Positions 1-7,008 of a DNA stretch of 13,002 bases are shown here, piece after piece. Location of the stretch: the NCBI GenBank assembly GCA_038238185.1, contig JBBRXY010000090.1:1-13002 (forward strand), given 5' to 3'. The position numbers were made by a program, and so were the translations under genes. Numbering within the stretch: position 1 is the first letter of the stretch; each line of letters opens with the position of its first letter. This stretch comes from DATAQC01 sp038238185. Its GTDB lineage: Bacteria; Actinomycetota; Acidimicrobiia; Acidimicrobiales; AC-14. The notes below the pieces were generated by a model. That model made no database searches. It saw only the letters and a list, made by a program, of their open reading frames with translations, and was not told the DNA's origin.

Positions 1-139
1 AGAACCCGACGCCGTTCGTATGGCACAAGACCGCCGAGCAGATCCTGGAGCGGATCGCCGGCTACTGCGCCGCCGTCAACGAGGCGACCGGAGCCTGATG
101 CCTCCCTATTTGGTGGCGCTCCAGGTTTACAGGACACTA
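1..139 (+). mobile_element. right end of an IS630-family insertion sequence (partial)
   Basis: The first 98 bases encode the C-terminus of an IS630-type transposase. IS630 elements usually end a few tens of bases after the transposase stop and insert at TA. A CTAG at 137-140 follows a short segment that reads AGTGTCCTGTAAACC on the minus strand, and I take this as the likely element end. The left end lies outside the window, so the terminal inverted repeat cannot be checked and the exact boundary is inferred. Confidence 0.5.
3..98 (+). CDS. IS630-family transposase, C-terminal end (partial)
   Basis: The frame beginning at base 3 reads NPTPFVWHKTAEQILERIAG and continues to a TGA at 96-98. The pattern 'PFVW-KTA--IL--I---C' is the characteristic C-terminal tail of IS630/Tc1-mariner-type transposases (DDE enzymes that cut and paste the element at TA sites). 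Only the last 31 residues are present because the gene starts before the window, so the catalytic DDE residues cannot be seen and activity cannot be judged. Its TGA overlaps the ATG of the next gene (ATGA-type overlap at 96-100, shared bases TGATG). That overlap is probably an accident of the insertion and not an operon arrangement, because the two products have no related role. Confidence 0.72.
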   Translation, partial: NPTPFVWHKTAEQILERIAGYCAAVNEATGA

Positions 140-3100
140 GTTGGCCTTGTCGTTGTTCCCATGATGGTGGCGGCGGGTGCCGTGACGATCGGACTGAGAG
201 GTGGGTTTCTAAGCGGCGCCGGGGCCGGCGGCCGGGGCTCGTCGCCCGGCGCCCCGGGCCCGGCGAGTGACAAGCTGAAGGCCGACGGGGCCAAGATGCT
301 TGCCGGCGCGCCACTGTCGTTCATCGAGAACAAGGGTCAGCTCGATTCAAACGTCGACTACTACGTGCAAGGCTCGAGGACCCAGCTCTACTACGGCGCC
401 CAGGGGATGACCTACGCCCTCGACAATGCCAAGGCTTCGAGCGATTCCGACACCGCCGCCTCACCGCGCTGGGCGGTCAAGGTCGACTACGAGGGGGCCA
501 ACCAAGTACGACCGGTTGCCTCCGACTCTAAATCGGGGGTGATCAGCTACTTCAACGGGCCGTCGTCGAACTGGAAGACAGGACTGTCCAGTTACGGCCG
601 CGTCACCTATCCCAACCTGTGGCCCGGCATCGACATGGTCTACTCGGGCACCGGCGACAAGCTGAAGTACGACCTCGTCGTCCAGCCCGGCGCCGACCCC
701 TCCAGGATCCGCATGACCTACCGGGGCGCCACCGACGTGAAGATCAACCCCGCCGGCCAGCTCGAGGTCACCACTCCGGCGGGTGGCTTCGCCGACGATA
801 AGCCCTACGCCTACCAGGACGCCGGCGGCACCCGCGTCGAGGTTCCGTCCTCCTACGCCCTCGAGCCCGGCCCCGAGCCCGGCACCTGGACCTACGGCCT
901 TCCCGTCGGCGGCTACGACACGTCCAAGCCGCTCGTCATCGACCCCACCGTCTTCGTCTACGCCGGTTTCATCGGGGGAACGTCGCGCGAAGACGGTGAG
1001 GCCGTCGCCGTCGACGGCTCGGGTGCCGCCTATGCGACCGGCTTCACCCAGTCCAACGACTTCCCGGCCGTCACCGGGCCCGATCTGACCCGCAGTGGCG
1101 GCCGTGACGTCTGGGTGGCCAAGGTCCGGCCCGACGGCAGCGGCTTCGTCTACGCCGGCTACATCGGCGGCACGAGCGACGACGAGGGCCGGGGCATCGC
1201 CGTCGACGGCCAGGGCAACGCGTATGTCACCGGCGTCACCTCGTCCGACGAGAACTCCTTCCCCGTCCACCTCGGTCCCGACGCCCACTACAACGGCGGC
1301 ATCAGCGACGCCTTCGCGGTCAAGATCAACGCCTCCGGCGTGAACCTCGACTACGCCGGCTACATCGGGGGCGCCGACACCGACGTCGGGGAGGCGATCG
1401 CCGTCGACCCCGGTGGCAACGCCTTCGTGACCGGCACCACCGCTTCCACCGAGTTCTCGTTCCAGTCGATCGTCGGCCCCGATCTCACCGAGAACGGCGG
1501 CACCGATGCCTTCGTGACCAAGGTCGGCCCCGTCGGATTGGCCCTGGGCTACTCGGGGTTCATCGGGGGCAGCGCCGACGAGCAGGGCACGGGCATCGCC
1601 ATCGACGGCGCCGGCGCCGCCTATGTCACGGGCCGAACCTCATCGACGGAATCCAGCTTCCCGGTGTTGGTCGGTCCCGACCTCACCTACAACGGCGGCG
1701 TCAACGACGCCTTCGTGGCCAAGGTCAGAGTCGATGGCTCCGCCCTCGCCTACGCCGGCTACATCGGCGGCGCCGACATCGAGAACTTCAACGGAAAGGG
1801 CCGCGTCGCCGTGGACAGCGGCGGCACCGCGTTCGTGGCTGGGAACACGAAGTCCTCGGAGGCCACGTTCCCGGTCCTGGGTGGGCCCGACCTGACCTAC
1901 AACGGAAACCAGGACGCCTTCATCACCAAGGTGAAGCCCAACGGCTCTGGCCTGATCTACTCCGGCTACATCGGTGGCGATCAGGAGGAGGACACCTCGG
2001 GTGTCGCCTTGGACGGCAACGGGAGCGCTTACGTCGTCGGGAACACCGACTCCACCCAGTCGACCTTCCCCGTCCACGACGGCCCCGACCTCACCTACAA
2101 CGGCGCGATCGATGCCTTCGTGGCCAAGGTGAAGCCCGCCGGCACCAGCCTCGCCTACGCCGGTTACATCGGTGGGAGCGGGTTCGAGGACGCCGAGGGG
2201 GTCGCGGTCGACGGCGCAGGCAACGCCTACGTCGCCGGTGACACGATCTCGTCCAACTTCCCTGCCGTCGTGGGCCCGATCACCACCTACGTGGGCATCG
2301 GGAGCCAGGGCGATGCCTACGTCGCCAAGATCAGCAGCGGTGACGTGCCTCCGACCACCACGTCGACGAGCACGTCGACGAGCACGTCGACCAGCACCAC
2401 GTCGACCACGATCCCGCACAACGCCAAACCCCTGGGTGACTTCAACGGCGACGGAAAGTCGGATCGGGCCGTCTTCCGGCCGTCGACGGGCGTGTGGTAC
2501 ACCGACGCCCCGCCCTTCGCCCTGGGTGGTGGCGGCGACATCCCCGCCCCCGCCGACTTCGACGGTGACGGCATCGCCGACGAGGCCCTGTTCCGGCCCT
2601 CCAACGGGTTCTGGTATTTCACCGCGTCCAGTGTCCCGAACCTCACTCCGCCTCCGGCTGCCTGGGGTGTCAACGGTGACGTCCCCCTGCCCGCCGATTA
2701 CGACGGAGTCGGCGCCGCCGAGTTGACAGTCTTCCGGCCCTCCACCGGCATCTGGTACATCGACTCCGCCACCCCCAGGTACGTCGCCTGGGGCACCAGC
2801 GGCGACCAGGCCGTGCCCGCCGACTTCGACGGTGACGGCAAGACCGACCTCGCCGTTTACCGCCCCTCCACCGGCATCTGGTACATCCAGAGGTCCAGCG
2901 GTGGAACCACCACCGCCGCCTGGGGCGGCAACGGCGGCGACCAGGCCGTTCCCGCCGACTACGACGGTGACGGCAAGGCCGACCTCGCTGTCTTCCGCCC
3001 GGGGAGCGGCACGTGGCTCATCTCCTACTCAGGTGGGGGCACGAACACCACCGTCTTCGGCACCCTCGGCGACAAACCCGCTCCCGGCGACTACGACGGC

Positions 3101-3241
3101 GACGGCAAGTACGACATCGCCGTCTTCCGCCCCTCCACCGGGGTCTGGTACGTGTTGAAGTCGTCCGGGGGCTCGACGGCTACCGCCTTCGGCGGGCCGG
3201 GCGACGTCGCCGTGCTGCAACCCCCGGCGCAGCGCTCGTAG
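98..3241 (+). CDS. secreted repeat protein: DUF7948-like + SBBP repeats + FRPSTG/FG-GAP-like repeats
   Basis: A predicted 1047-residue extracellular protein of unknown biochemical role, probably a surface or adhesion-type scaffold. A hydrophobic stretch (about residues 15-34) could act as signal peptide or anchor. FIENKGQ at residues 75-81 opens a domain of the DUF7948 type that commonly precedes SBBP beta-propeller repeats. Seven repeats of the form Y(A/S)GxIGG...G.AVDG.GNAYVTG run from about residue 288 to 747. A Thr/Ser-only linker (about 755-772) leads to six repeats of (A/G)D(F/Y)DGDGK.D.AVFRPSTGxWY (781 to the C-terminus). Their DxDGDG loops resemble calcium-binding FG-GAP/VCBS units; the third is degenerate (DGVGAAE). 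There is no LPxTG sorting signal. An upstream ATG at 20 is in frame but lies inside the transposase gene, so 98 is preferred. The insertion sequence probably supplies this start, so the native N-terminus may be lost; ATG at 161 is the alternative. A hairpin terminator follows directly. Confidence 0.82.
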   Translation: MPPYLVALQVYRTLVGLVVVPMMVAAGAVTIGLRGGFLSGAGAGGRGSSPGAPGPASDKLKADGAKMLAGAPLSFIENKGQLDSNVDYYVQGSRTQLYYGAQGMTYALDNAKASSDSDTAASPRWAVKVDYEGANQVRPVASDSKSGVISYFNGPSSNWKTGLSSYGRVTYPNLWPGIDMVYSGTGDKLKYDLVVQPGADPSRIRMTYRGATDVKINPAGQLEVTTPAGGFADDKPYAYQDAGGTRVEVPSSYALEPGPEPGTWTYGLPVGGYDTSKPLVIDPTVFVYAGFIGGTSREDGEAVAVDGSGAAYATGFTQSNDFPAVTGPDLTRSGGRDVWVAKVRPDGSGFVYAGYIGGTSDDEGRGIAVDGQGNAYVTGVTSSDENSFPVHLGPDAHYNGGISDAFAVKINASGVNLDYAGYIGGADTDVGEAIAVDPGGNAFVTGTTASTEFSFQSIVGPDLTENGGTDAFVTKVGPVGLALGYSGFIGGSADEQGTGIAIDGAGAAYVTGRTSSTESSFPVLVGPDLTYNGGVNDAFVAKVRVDGSALAYAGYIGGADIENFNGKGRVAVDSGGTAFVAGNTKSSEATFPVLGGPDLTYNGNQDAFITKVKPNGSGLIYSGYIGGDQEEDTSGVALDGNGSAYVVGNTDSTQSTFPVHDGPDLTYNGAIDAFVAKVKPAGTSLAYAGYIGGSGFEDAEGVAVDGAGNAYVAGDTISSNFPAVVGPITTYVGIGSQGDAYVAKISSGDVPPTTTSTSTSTSTSTSTTSTTIPHNAKPLGDFNGDGKSDRAVFRPSTGVWYTDAPPFALGGGGDIPAPADFDGDGIADEALFRPSNGFWYFTASSVPNLTPPPAAWGVNGDVPLPADYDGVGAAELTVFRPSTGIWYIDSATPRYVAWGTSGDQAVPADFDGDGKTDLAVYRPSTGIWYIQRSSGGTTTAAWGGNGGDQAVPADYDGDGKADLAVFRPGSGTWLISYSGGGTNTTVFGTLGDKPAPGDYDGDGKYDIAVFRPSTGVWYVLKSSGGSTATAFGGPGDVAVLQPPAQRS
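959..2337 (+). repeat. seven SBBP-type beta-propeller repeats (coding)
   Basis: Each unit is about 63-68 codons and begins with YAGFIGG, YAGYIGG, YSGFIGG or YSGYIGG. It then has an acidic stretch, (V/I)A(V/I)DG.G.AYVTG and a 'FPV..GPDLTYNGG.DAFV.KV' segment. Units two to seven are very similar at DNA level too (recurrent tacgccggctacatcgg), suggesting tandem duplication. SBBP repeats are known to form beta-propeller-like folds, but no ligand can be assigned. Confidence 0.8.
2360..2395 (+). repeat. 12-bp tandem repeat encoding a Thr-Ser linker
   Basis: Three head-to-tail copies of ACGTCGACGAGC (third copy with one change) encode Thr-Ser-Thr-Ser units in frame and continue into a degenerate Thr/Ser stretch to about 2412. 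The linker separates the SBBP and FRPSTG halves. Its 12-bp period keeps the frame, so copy number could vary without breaking the gene. Confidence 0.85.
2438..3226 (+). repeat. six FRPSTGxWY / DxDGDG repeats (coding)
   Basis: Repeats of about 42-48 residues: GDFNGDGKSD, ADFDGDGIAD, ADYDGVGAAE, ADFDGDGKTD, ADYDGDGKAD and GDYDGDGKYD, each followed by (A/T)(V/L)(F/Y)RP(S/G).G.W. DxDGDG loops are typical of calcium-binding extracellular repeats; calcium binding here is inferred. A two-copy version ends the M23-like pseudogene at 8549-10078. Confidence 0.8.
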
Positions 3242-3245
3242 AGAC

Positions 3246-3277
3246 CGGGCCCGGCGGCGGAGCAGCCGCCGGGCTCG
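3246..3277 (+). terminator. hairpin terminator after the repeat-protein gene
   Basis: GCCCGGCGGC (3249-3258), a 6-base loop GGAGCA, then GCCGCCGGGC (3265-3274) form a perfect 10-bp stem. It extends to 13 bp with one G-U pair (3246-3277). The stem starts five bases after the stop codon. No T-run follows, which is common for actinobacterial terminators. Confidence 0.72.
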
Positions 3278-3350
3278 ACGGCCCTGATCTCCACCGGGGC
3301 TCGCACCACCGGGGCAGACCCTTTCCAAAAGTCCCACGCCAACCGACGAG

Positions 3351-3364
3351 GCTTCGTACGAAGC
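3351..3364. promoter_or_regulatory. perfect 14-bp palindrome, possible operator
   Basis: GCTTCGTACGAAGC is its own reverse complement. It lies 17 bases before a possible ATG at 3382. Dimeric repressors such as TetR-type proteins bind sites of this kind, but no regulator gene is adjacent and no core promoter can be defined, so the function is unknown. Confidence 0.3.
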
Positions 3365-3381
3365 GAATCGGCGCGCTCTCG

Positions 3382-3561
3382 ATGGAGGCGACAAGCACCA
3401 CGACGGATCTCGATACCACCGGTGACGAACCCGTGCTGCAACCGACGGCGCTGCGCACGCCTTGGCACGGTCAGGTTCGTGGGCCCTTCCTCGCCGGGGT
3501 CATCGGAGGTACGGTCCACATCTGGCGCAAGGTCTCGCCCACACCGGGACGCGCCTCGTGA
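3382..3561 (+). CDS. weak 59-residue hypothetical ORF
   Basis: An ATG at 3382 opens a frame that starts MEATSTTTDLDTTGDEP and ends VSPTPGRAS before a TGA at 3559-3561. I do not recognise the product. The third-codon-position G/C bias is only moderate, weaker than in the confident genes, and there is no clear Shine-Dalgarno sequence. Longer overlapping open frames on the minus strand look no better. It follows the palindrome at 3351-3364, which is the only hint of real expression. It may be a remnant or chance ORF. Confidence 0.15.
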   Translation: MEATSTTTDLDTTGDEPVLQPTALRTPWHGQVRGPFLAGVIGGTVHIWRKVSPTPGRAS

Positions 3562-3644
3562 AGCTCCTGGGCGGCGGGCTTGACTGTCAGAGGCCATGAG
3601 ATCCTGAACGGAGACGGCCAAAGCGCACCGGGACGTAGCGCTCG

Positions 3645-3886
3645 ATGCAGTGGTGGTATCGCCGGTGGTTGCGGCTTCGCACCGAGATCGCGTCCTCGGA
3701 CAGCTCGAACGACGGCGACATCGGGTACGAGAACTCGGTCAACTCGCACGACAAGATCGCCCACTCGACTCTGATCACCGTCGAGCAGTTCGGCCACTTC
3801 ATCTGGTGGGGCGACCATCCGTGGCCCGGGACTTCGAAACGCGGATCGAGGAGTTCCTGGCCCAGCACGTGCCTGCCGCCACCTGA
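3645..3886 (+). pseudogene. alpha/beta-hydrolase C-terminal remnant, frameshifted
   Basis: One frame from 3645 shows nearly pure G/C third positions and encodes IAHSTLITVEQFGHFIWWGD. This resembles the last beta-strand and catalytic-His region (GH) of alpha/beta hydrolases, where a 'GHF.WW' segment often follows a strand of small hydrophobics. After about 3820 the coding signal shifts to the next frame, which reads DFETRIEEFLAQHVPAAT to a TGA at 3884-3886, a typical C-terminal helix of the same fold. Together they form a plausible tail split by a frameshift between about 3818 and 3833. A TAG at 3636 closes the upstream frame, and no nucleophile-elbow GxSxG is visible, so the N-terminal part is absent. 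The family assignment rests on motif resemblance only. Confidence 0.42.
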
Positions 3887-3959
3887 GCGCCCTGCCCGGT
3901 AGGCCCATCCGACTGCGCCTCCCGACCGTCGAGGTGGCCGGGATGCTCGTCTGAACCCC

Positions 3960-4143
3960 TCAGGACTCCCCGTTACAGCCAGGGATGCCGAAGCCGGTCA
4001 TGGCCTCGTCGGTTTCGGTCATCACCCGGTTGAGCTCCGCGAGCTCCGCTTGCATTCGTTCAACGTCCAAGTCCGAACTGACCGAGGTGACGAACGTGAC
4101 GACCGGGGCACCCCCGTGACCCGCCGGCGGATGGTCGGAGACT
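3960..4143 (-). pseudogene. unidentified coding fragment without a start
   Basis: On the minus strand a frame opens after a TGA near 4144 and ends at a TGA (3960-3962). Its last residues read RMQAELAELNRVMTETDEAM then TGFGIPGCNGES. Third positions are strongly G/C and the middle looks like an amphipathic helix, so it resembles a genuine C-terminus. There is no ATG or GTG near the open end; only an internal ATG (RMQAEL) and a TTG exist, without a ribosome binding site. I do not recognise the family. It may be the tail of a gene truncated by rearrangement, lying divergently upstream of furA. Confidence 0.28.
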
Positions 4144-4205
4144 CATTCCGACGCCGGCCCTGCCGGTCAAGGACCGATGGAGGTGACGACGAGTCGGGAA
4201 CGTAT

Positions 4206-4248
4206 CCAAATTTGGAGGTGGTCCAGTAATGGGCTAGAACTATAGCTT
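4206..4248 (+). promoter_or_regulatory. putative furA promoter with palindromic CCAAATTTGG
   Basis: A perfect 10-bp palindrome CCAAATTTGG (4206-4215) overlaps a -35-like TTGGAG (4212-4217). Seventeen bases later comes TAGAAC (4235-4240), placing a start near the GTG at 4249. An alternative -10, TAGCTT (4243-4248), would start transcription at the ATG at 4255. There is no Shine-Dalgarno sequence, so a leaderless mRNA is likely, as known for mycobacterial furA. The AT-rich patch, unlike the surrounding DNA, is a good candidate for FurA autoregulation. Confidence 0.5.
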
Positions 4249-4737
4249 GTGTCCATGAAGTCATCAGTTGACGCGGCTGAGCTTCTCCGGGAGCACGGCC
4301 TGCACGTCACGCCCCAGCGCCTGGCGGTGCTGCGGGCCGTGTCCGACCGACCGCACAGCACCGCCGACGACATCGACAACATTGTCCGAGCCGAGATCGG
4401 AGCGATCTCACATCAGGCCGTGTACAACGCGCTCGGCACCCTCACCGAGAAGGGCCTCCTGCGGCGCATTCAACCCGCGGCGTCGCCGGCCCGCTACGAG
4501 GACCGGGTCGCCGACAACCACCACCACCTCATCTGCCGAAGCTGCCGCCGAACGGTCGACGTCGACTGTGCGGTCGGCGACACCCCCTGCCTGACGGCCG
4601 CCGACGACTCGGGCTACGAGATCGACGAAGCCGAGGTCATCTACTGGGGCCGATGTCCCGAGTGTGTCGCAGCACCGTCAAGCCCAACCAACCCTCAGAA
4701 AGAAACAGCGAGACAGGAGAAGCACCGACGTGTCTGA
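4249..4737 (+). CDS. furA: Fur-family redox/metal regulator FurA
   Basis: A 162-residue Fur-family repressor. In actinobacteria FurA represses itself and katG and releases DNA on oxidation or metal loss. The N-terminal winged helix contains HVTPQRLAVLRAV and HQAVYNALGTLTEKGLLRRI (recognition helix). The metal and dimer region has DNHHHLICRSC (residues 89-99), DVDCAVG, the family segment DEAEVIYWGRCPEC and a second CxxC at C136/C139. This pattern and length match mycobacterial FurA closely. The GTG at 4249 is preferred because mycobacterial furA also begins with a leaderless GTG; ATG at 4255 is a near-equal alternative. The 3' end overlaps katG by eight bases, so the two are translated from one message, giving direct control of the peroxidase by its regulator. 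The extra tail after CPEC is lysine/arginine-rich and unconserved. Confidence 0.93.
   Translation: MSMKSSVDAAELLREHGLHVTPQRLAVLRAVSDRPHSTADDIDNIVRAEIGAISHQAVYNALGTLTEKGLLRRIQPAASPARYEDRVADNHHHLICRSCRRTVDVDCAVGDTPCLTAADDSGYEIDEAEVIYWGRCPECVAAPSSPTNPQKETARQEKHRRV
4715..4719 (+). promoter_or_regulatory. ribosome binding site deciding the katG start
   Basis: AGGAG lies ten bases before the GTG at 4730. A longer in-frame ATG (4664) exists but would extend KatG back into the conserved part of furA, so the GTG with this site is preferred. Confidence 0.75.
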
Positions 4738-6928
4738 CAGCAACAGCGATAGCGAGAACCCAGCAATCCCCACCCCGACCCCCACGGGGACTCGGCCCAA
4801 GTCGAACCGGGACTGGTGGCCGAATCAGCTGGACCTCCAGGTCCTCCACCAGCACTCGCCCCTGTCCAACCCGATGGGCGAGGACTTCGACTACAGAAAA
4901 GAGTTCAAGACCGTCGACCTCGACGCGCTGAAGCGGGACATCACCGAGGTGATGACCACCTCACAGGACTGGTGGCCAGCCGACTACGGCCACTACGGGG
5001 GGCTCTTCATCCGAATGGCGTGGCACAGCGCAGGCACGTACCGAATCGCGGATGGCCGGGGCGGCGGCGGGAGCGGCGCTCAGCGCTTCGCCCCCCTCAA
5101 CAGCTGGCCCGACAACGCCAACCTAGACAAGGCGCGCCGGTTGCTCTGGCCGGTCAAGCAGAAGTACGGCCGCAAGCTCTCCTGGGGCGATCTCCTACTC
5201 TTCGCCGGCAACTGCGCCCTGGAATCGATGGGTTTCACGACCTTCGGCTTCGGCGGCGGGCGGGAGGACATCTGGGAACCTGACGAGGTCATCTGGGGCT
5301 CGGAGGACACGTGGCTCGGAGACGAGCGCTACAGCGGCGACAGGGAGCTCGGCGGTCCGTACGGCGCCGTGCAGATGGGCCTGATCTACGTGAACCCGGA
5401 GGGGCCCAACGGCAACCCGGACCCGCTTGCTTCGGCCAGGGACATCCGCGAGACCTTCGCCCGTATGGCGATGAACGACGAGGAGACCCTCGCGCTCATC
5501 GTCGGCGGCCACACCTTCGGCAAGTGCCATGGTGCAGGCGATCCGGACCTCATCGGTCCGGAGCCTGAGGGTTGCCCCGTCGAGCACCAAGGCACCGGTT
5601 GGGTCAGCAGCTTCGGCACGGGCAAGGGCGCCGACACGATCACGAGCGGCCTCGAGGGCGCTTGGACCAACGAGCCGACGAAGTGGGACAACGGGTACCT
5701 CGACAACCTGTTCGCCTACGACTGGGAGCTGACCACGAGCCCCGCCGGCGCCAAGCAGTGGACCCCCAAGGATCCCTCGGCCCAGGACACGGTGCCCGAT
5801 GCCCAGGATCCGTCGAAGCGGCACGCCCCCATGATGCTGACCACGGACCTTGCCCTGAAGGTGGACCCCATCTACGCGCCGATCGCCAAGCGCTTCCACG
5901 AGAACCCCGACCAGCTCGCCGAAGCGTTCGCCAAGGCGTGGTTCAAGCTGACGCACCGCGACATGGGGCCCGTCGCGCGCTACCTCGGCCCACTGGTTCC
6001 CGCCGAGCCGCAGCTGTGGCAGGACCCCGTCGCCGATGTCGACCATGACCTGATCGGCGATGACGACATCACCGCCCTCAAGGCCAAGATCCTCGCATCG
6101 GGACCGTCCGTCTCCCAGCTGGTCGCCGCCGCGTGGGCGTCGGCAGCAACCTTCCGCGGCACCGACAAGCGGGGCGGGGCGAACGGGGCGCGGGTTCGCC
6201 TTGCGCCGCAGAAGAACTGGGAGCAGAACGATCCGGCCGAACTGGCCACGGTTCTCCAAGCCCTCGAGCAGGTCCAGCAGGACTTCAACAGCTCACAGTC
6301 CGGCGCGACGTTGGTCTCGCTCGCTGACCTGATCGTCCTGGGCGGGTGCGCGGCCGTCGAGCAAGCGGCGAAGAACGCCGGACACGACGTCACCGTCCCG
6401 TTCGCGCCGGGGCGCACGGAAGCCTCGCAGGAGCAGACCGACGTGGAGACATTCGCCGTGCTCGAGCCGACCGCCGATGGCTTCCGCAACTACCTCCGAG
6501 CCGGAGAGAAGTTGTCGCCGGAGACGCTGCTGCTTGATCGGGCCAACCTGTTGACGCTGACCGCTCCCGAGATGACGGTGCTCATCGGCGGTATGCGGGC
6601 CCTGAACGCCAACTTCGGGCACTCCACACTCGGCGTCTTCACCGACCGGCCTGAGACGCTGACCAACGACTTCTTCGCCAACCTGCTCGACATGAGCGTG
6701 GAGTGGAAGCCATCAATGTCCTCGGAGAACGTGTACGAGGGTCGCGATCGCATGACGGGTGAGGTCAGGCGGACCGCCACCGCCGTCGACCTCGTCCTCG
6801 GCTCGAACTCTCAGCTCCGAGCTATCTCGGAGGTCTACGCCTGTGACGACTCGAAGGCGAAGTTCGTGGGTGACTTCGTGGCCGCGTGGGACAAGGTCAT
6901 GAACCTCGATCGCTTCGACCTCGCTTGA
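4730..6928 (+). CDS. katG: catalase-peroxidase KatG
   Basis: A 732-residue haem enzyme that dismutates H2O2 and has peroxidase activity; in mycobacteria it activates isoniazid. Both halves of the duplicated class I peroxidase fold are present. The distal pocket RMAWH gives Arg95, Trp98 and His99. The Met-Tyr-Trp crosslink partners are Trp98, Tyr220 (LIYVNPEG) and Met246 (RMAMND). The proximal haem ligand is His261 (GGHTFGK), with Trp in AWTNEPTKWD and Asp in TTDLALKVDP. The residue equivalent to M. tuberculosis Ser315 is Ser306 (TSGLEG). The arginine switch lies in FKLTHRDMGP. All expected catalytic residues are intact and the length is normal. It overlaps furA by eight bases and ends at a strong hairpin, so it should be expressed from the furA promoter and derepressed by peroxide. 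It is cytoplasmic, with no signal peptide. Confidence 0.97.
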   Translation: MSDSNSDSENPAIPTPTPTGTRPKSNRDWWPNQLDLQVLHQHSPLSNPMGEDFDYRKEFKTVDLDALKRDITEVMTTSQDWWPADYGHYGGLFIRMAWHSAGTYRIADGRGGGGSGAQRFAPLNSWPDNANLDKARRLLWPVKQKYGRKLSWGDLLLFAGNCALESMGFTTFGFGGGREDIWEPDEVIWGSEDTWLGDERYSGDRELGGPYGAVQMGLIYVNPEGPNGNPDPLASARDIRETFARMAMNDEETLALIVGGHTFGKCHGAGDPDLIGPEPEGCPVEHQGTGWVSSFGTGKGADTITSGLEGAWTNEPTKWDNGYLDNLFAYDWELTTSPAGAKQWTPKDPSAQDTVPDAQDPSKRHAPMMLTTDLALKVDPIYAPIAKRFHENPDQLAEAFAKAWFKLTHRDMGPVARYLGPLVPAEPQLWQDPVADVDHDLIGDDDITALKAKILASGPSVSQLVAAAWASAATFRGTDKRGGANGARVRLAPQKNWEQNDPAELATVLQALEQVQQDFNSSQSGATLVSLADLIVLGGCAAVEQAAKNAGHDVTVPFAPGRTEASQEQTDVETFAVLEPTADGFRNYLRAGEKLSPETLLLDRANLLTLTAPEMTVLIGGMRALNANFGHSTLGVFTDRPETLTNDFFANLLDMSVEWKPSMSSENVYEGRDRMTGEVRRTATAVDLVLGSNSQLRAISEVYACDDSKAKFVGDFVAAWDKVMNLDRFDLA

Positions 6929-6943
6929 TCGACGTCCCCGGTG

Positions 6944-6974
6944 TGGTGACCGGTTCATGCCGAACCGGTCACCA
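6944..6974. terminator. perfect 13-bp hairpin, probably bidirectional terminator
   Basis: TGGTGACCGGTTC (6944-6956), loop ATGCC, then GAACCGGTCACCA (6962-6974). It lies 15 bases after the katG stop and 34 bases from the end of the convergent hydrogenase gene, so it could end both transcripts. There is no T-run on either side. Confidence 0.75.
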
Positions 6975-7008
6975 ACCGGACTGAATCTCCTAGTCCGATC
7001 GGCCCTAC

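Larger units (their letters stand above)
3278..4205. other. gene-poor stretch with remnants
   Basis: No intact gene is convincing here. It contains a 14-bp palindrome (3351-3364), a weak 59-codon ORF (3382-3561), a frameshifted hydrolase fragment (3645-3886) and a minus-strand coding fragment without a start (3960-4143). Third-position G/C bias switches on and off in short patches, which fits decayed genes better than functional intergenic DNA. Confidence 0.5.

Noticed and set aside
20..97. Upstream ATG extending the repeat protein by 26 codons
   Set aside because: The extension is translated out of frame through the transposase gene and gives an Arg-rich stretch before the hydrophobic segment, unsuitable for a signal peptide.
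461..1288. Long minus-strand ORF of 275 codons, and a similar one at 1640-2419
   Set aside because: They are antisense to the GC-rich repeat gene. Their products are low-complexity Val/Gly/Asp strings mirroring the repeats, without motifs or ribosome sites.
2360..2395. Short tandem repeat considered as a CRISPR or origin iteron
   Set aside because: The copies are directly adjacent without spacers and lie in frame within a coding Thr/Ser hinge.
4664..4729. Upstream ATG extending KatG by 22 codons
   Set aside because: It lies within the conserved part of furA in another frame and lacks a ribosome site, while GTG 4730 has AGGAG at a proper distance.
5195..6259. 354-codon minus-strand ORF inside katG
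   Set aside because: It is antisense to a fully conserved katG, with Arg/Gly/Val-rich composition and no recognisable domain.
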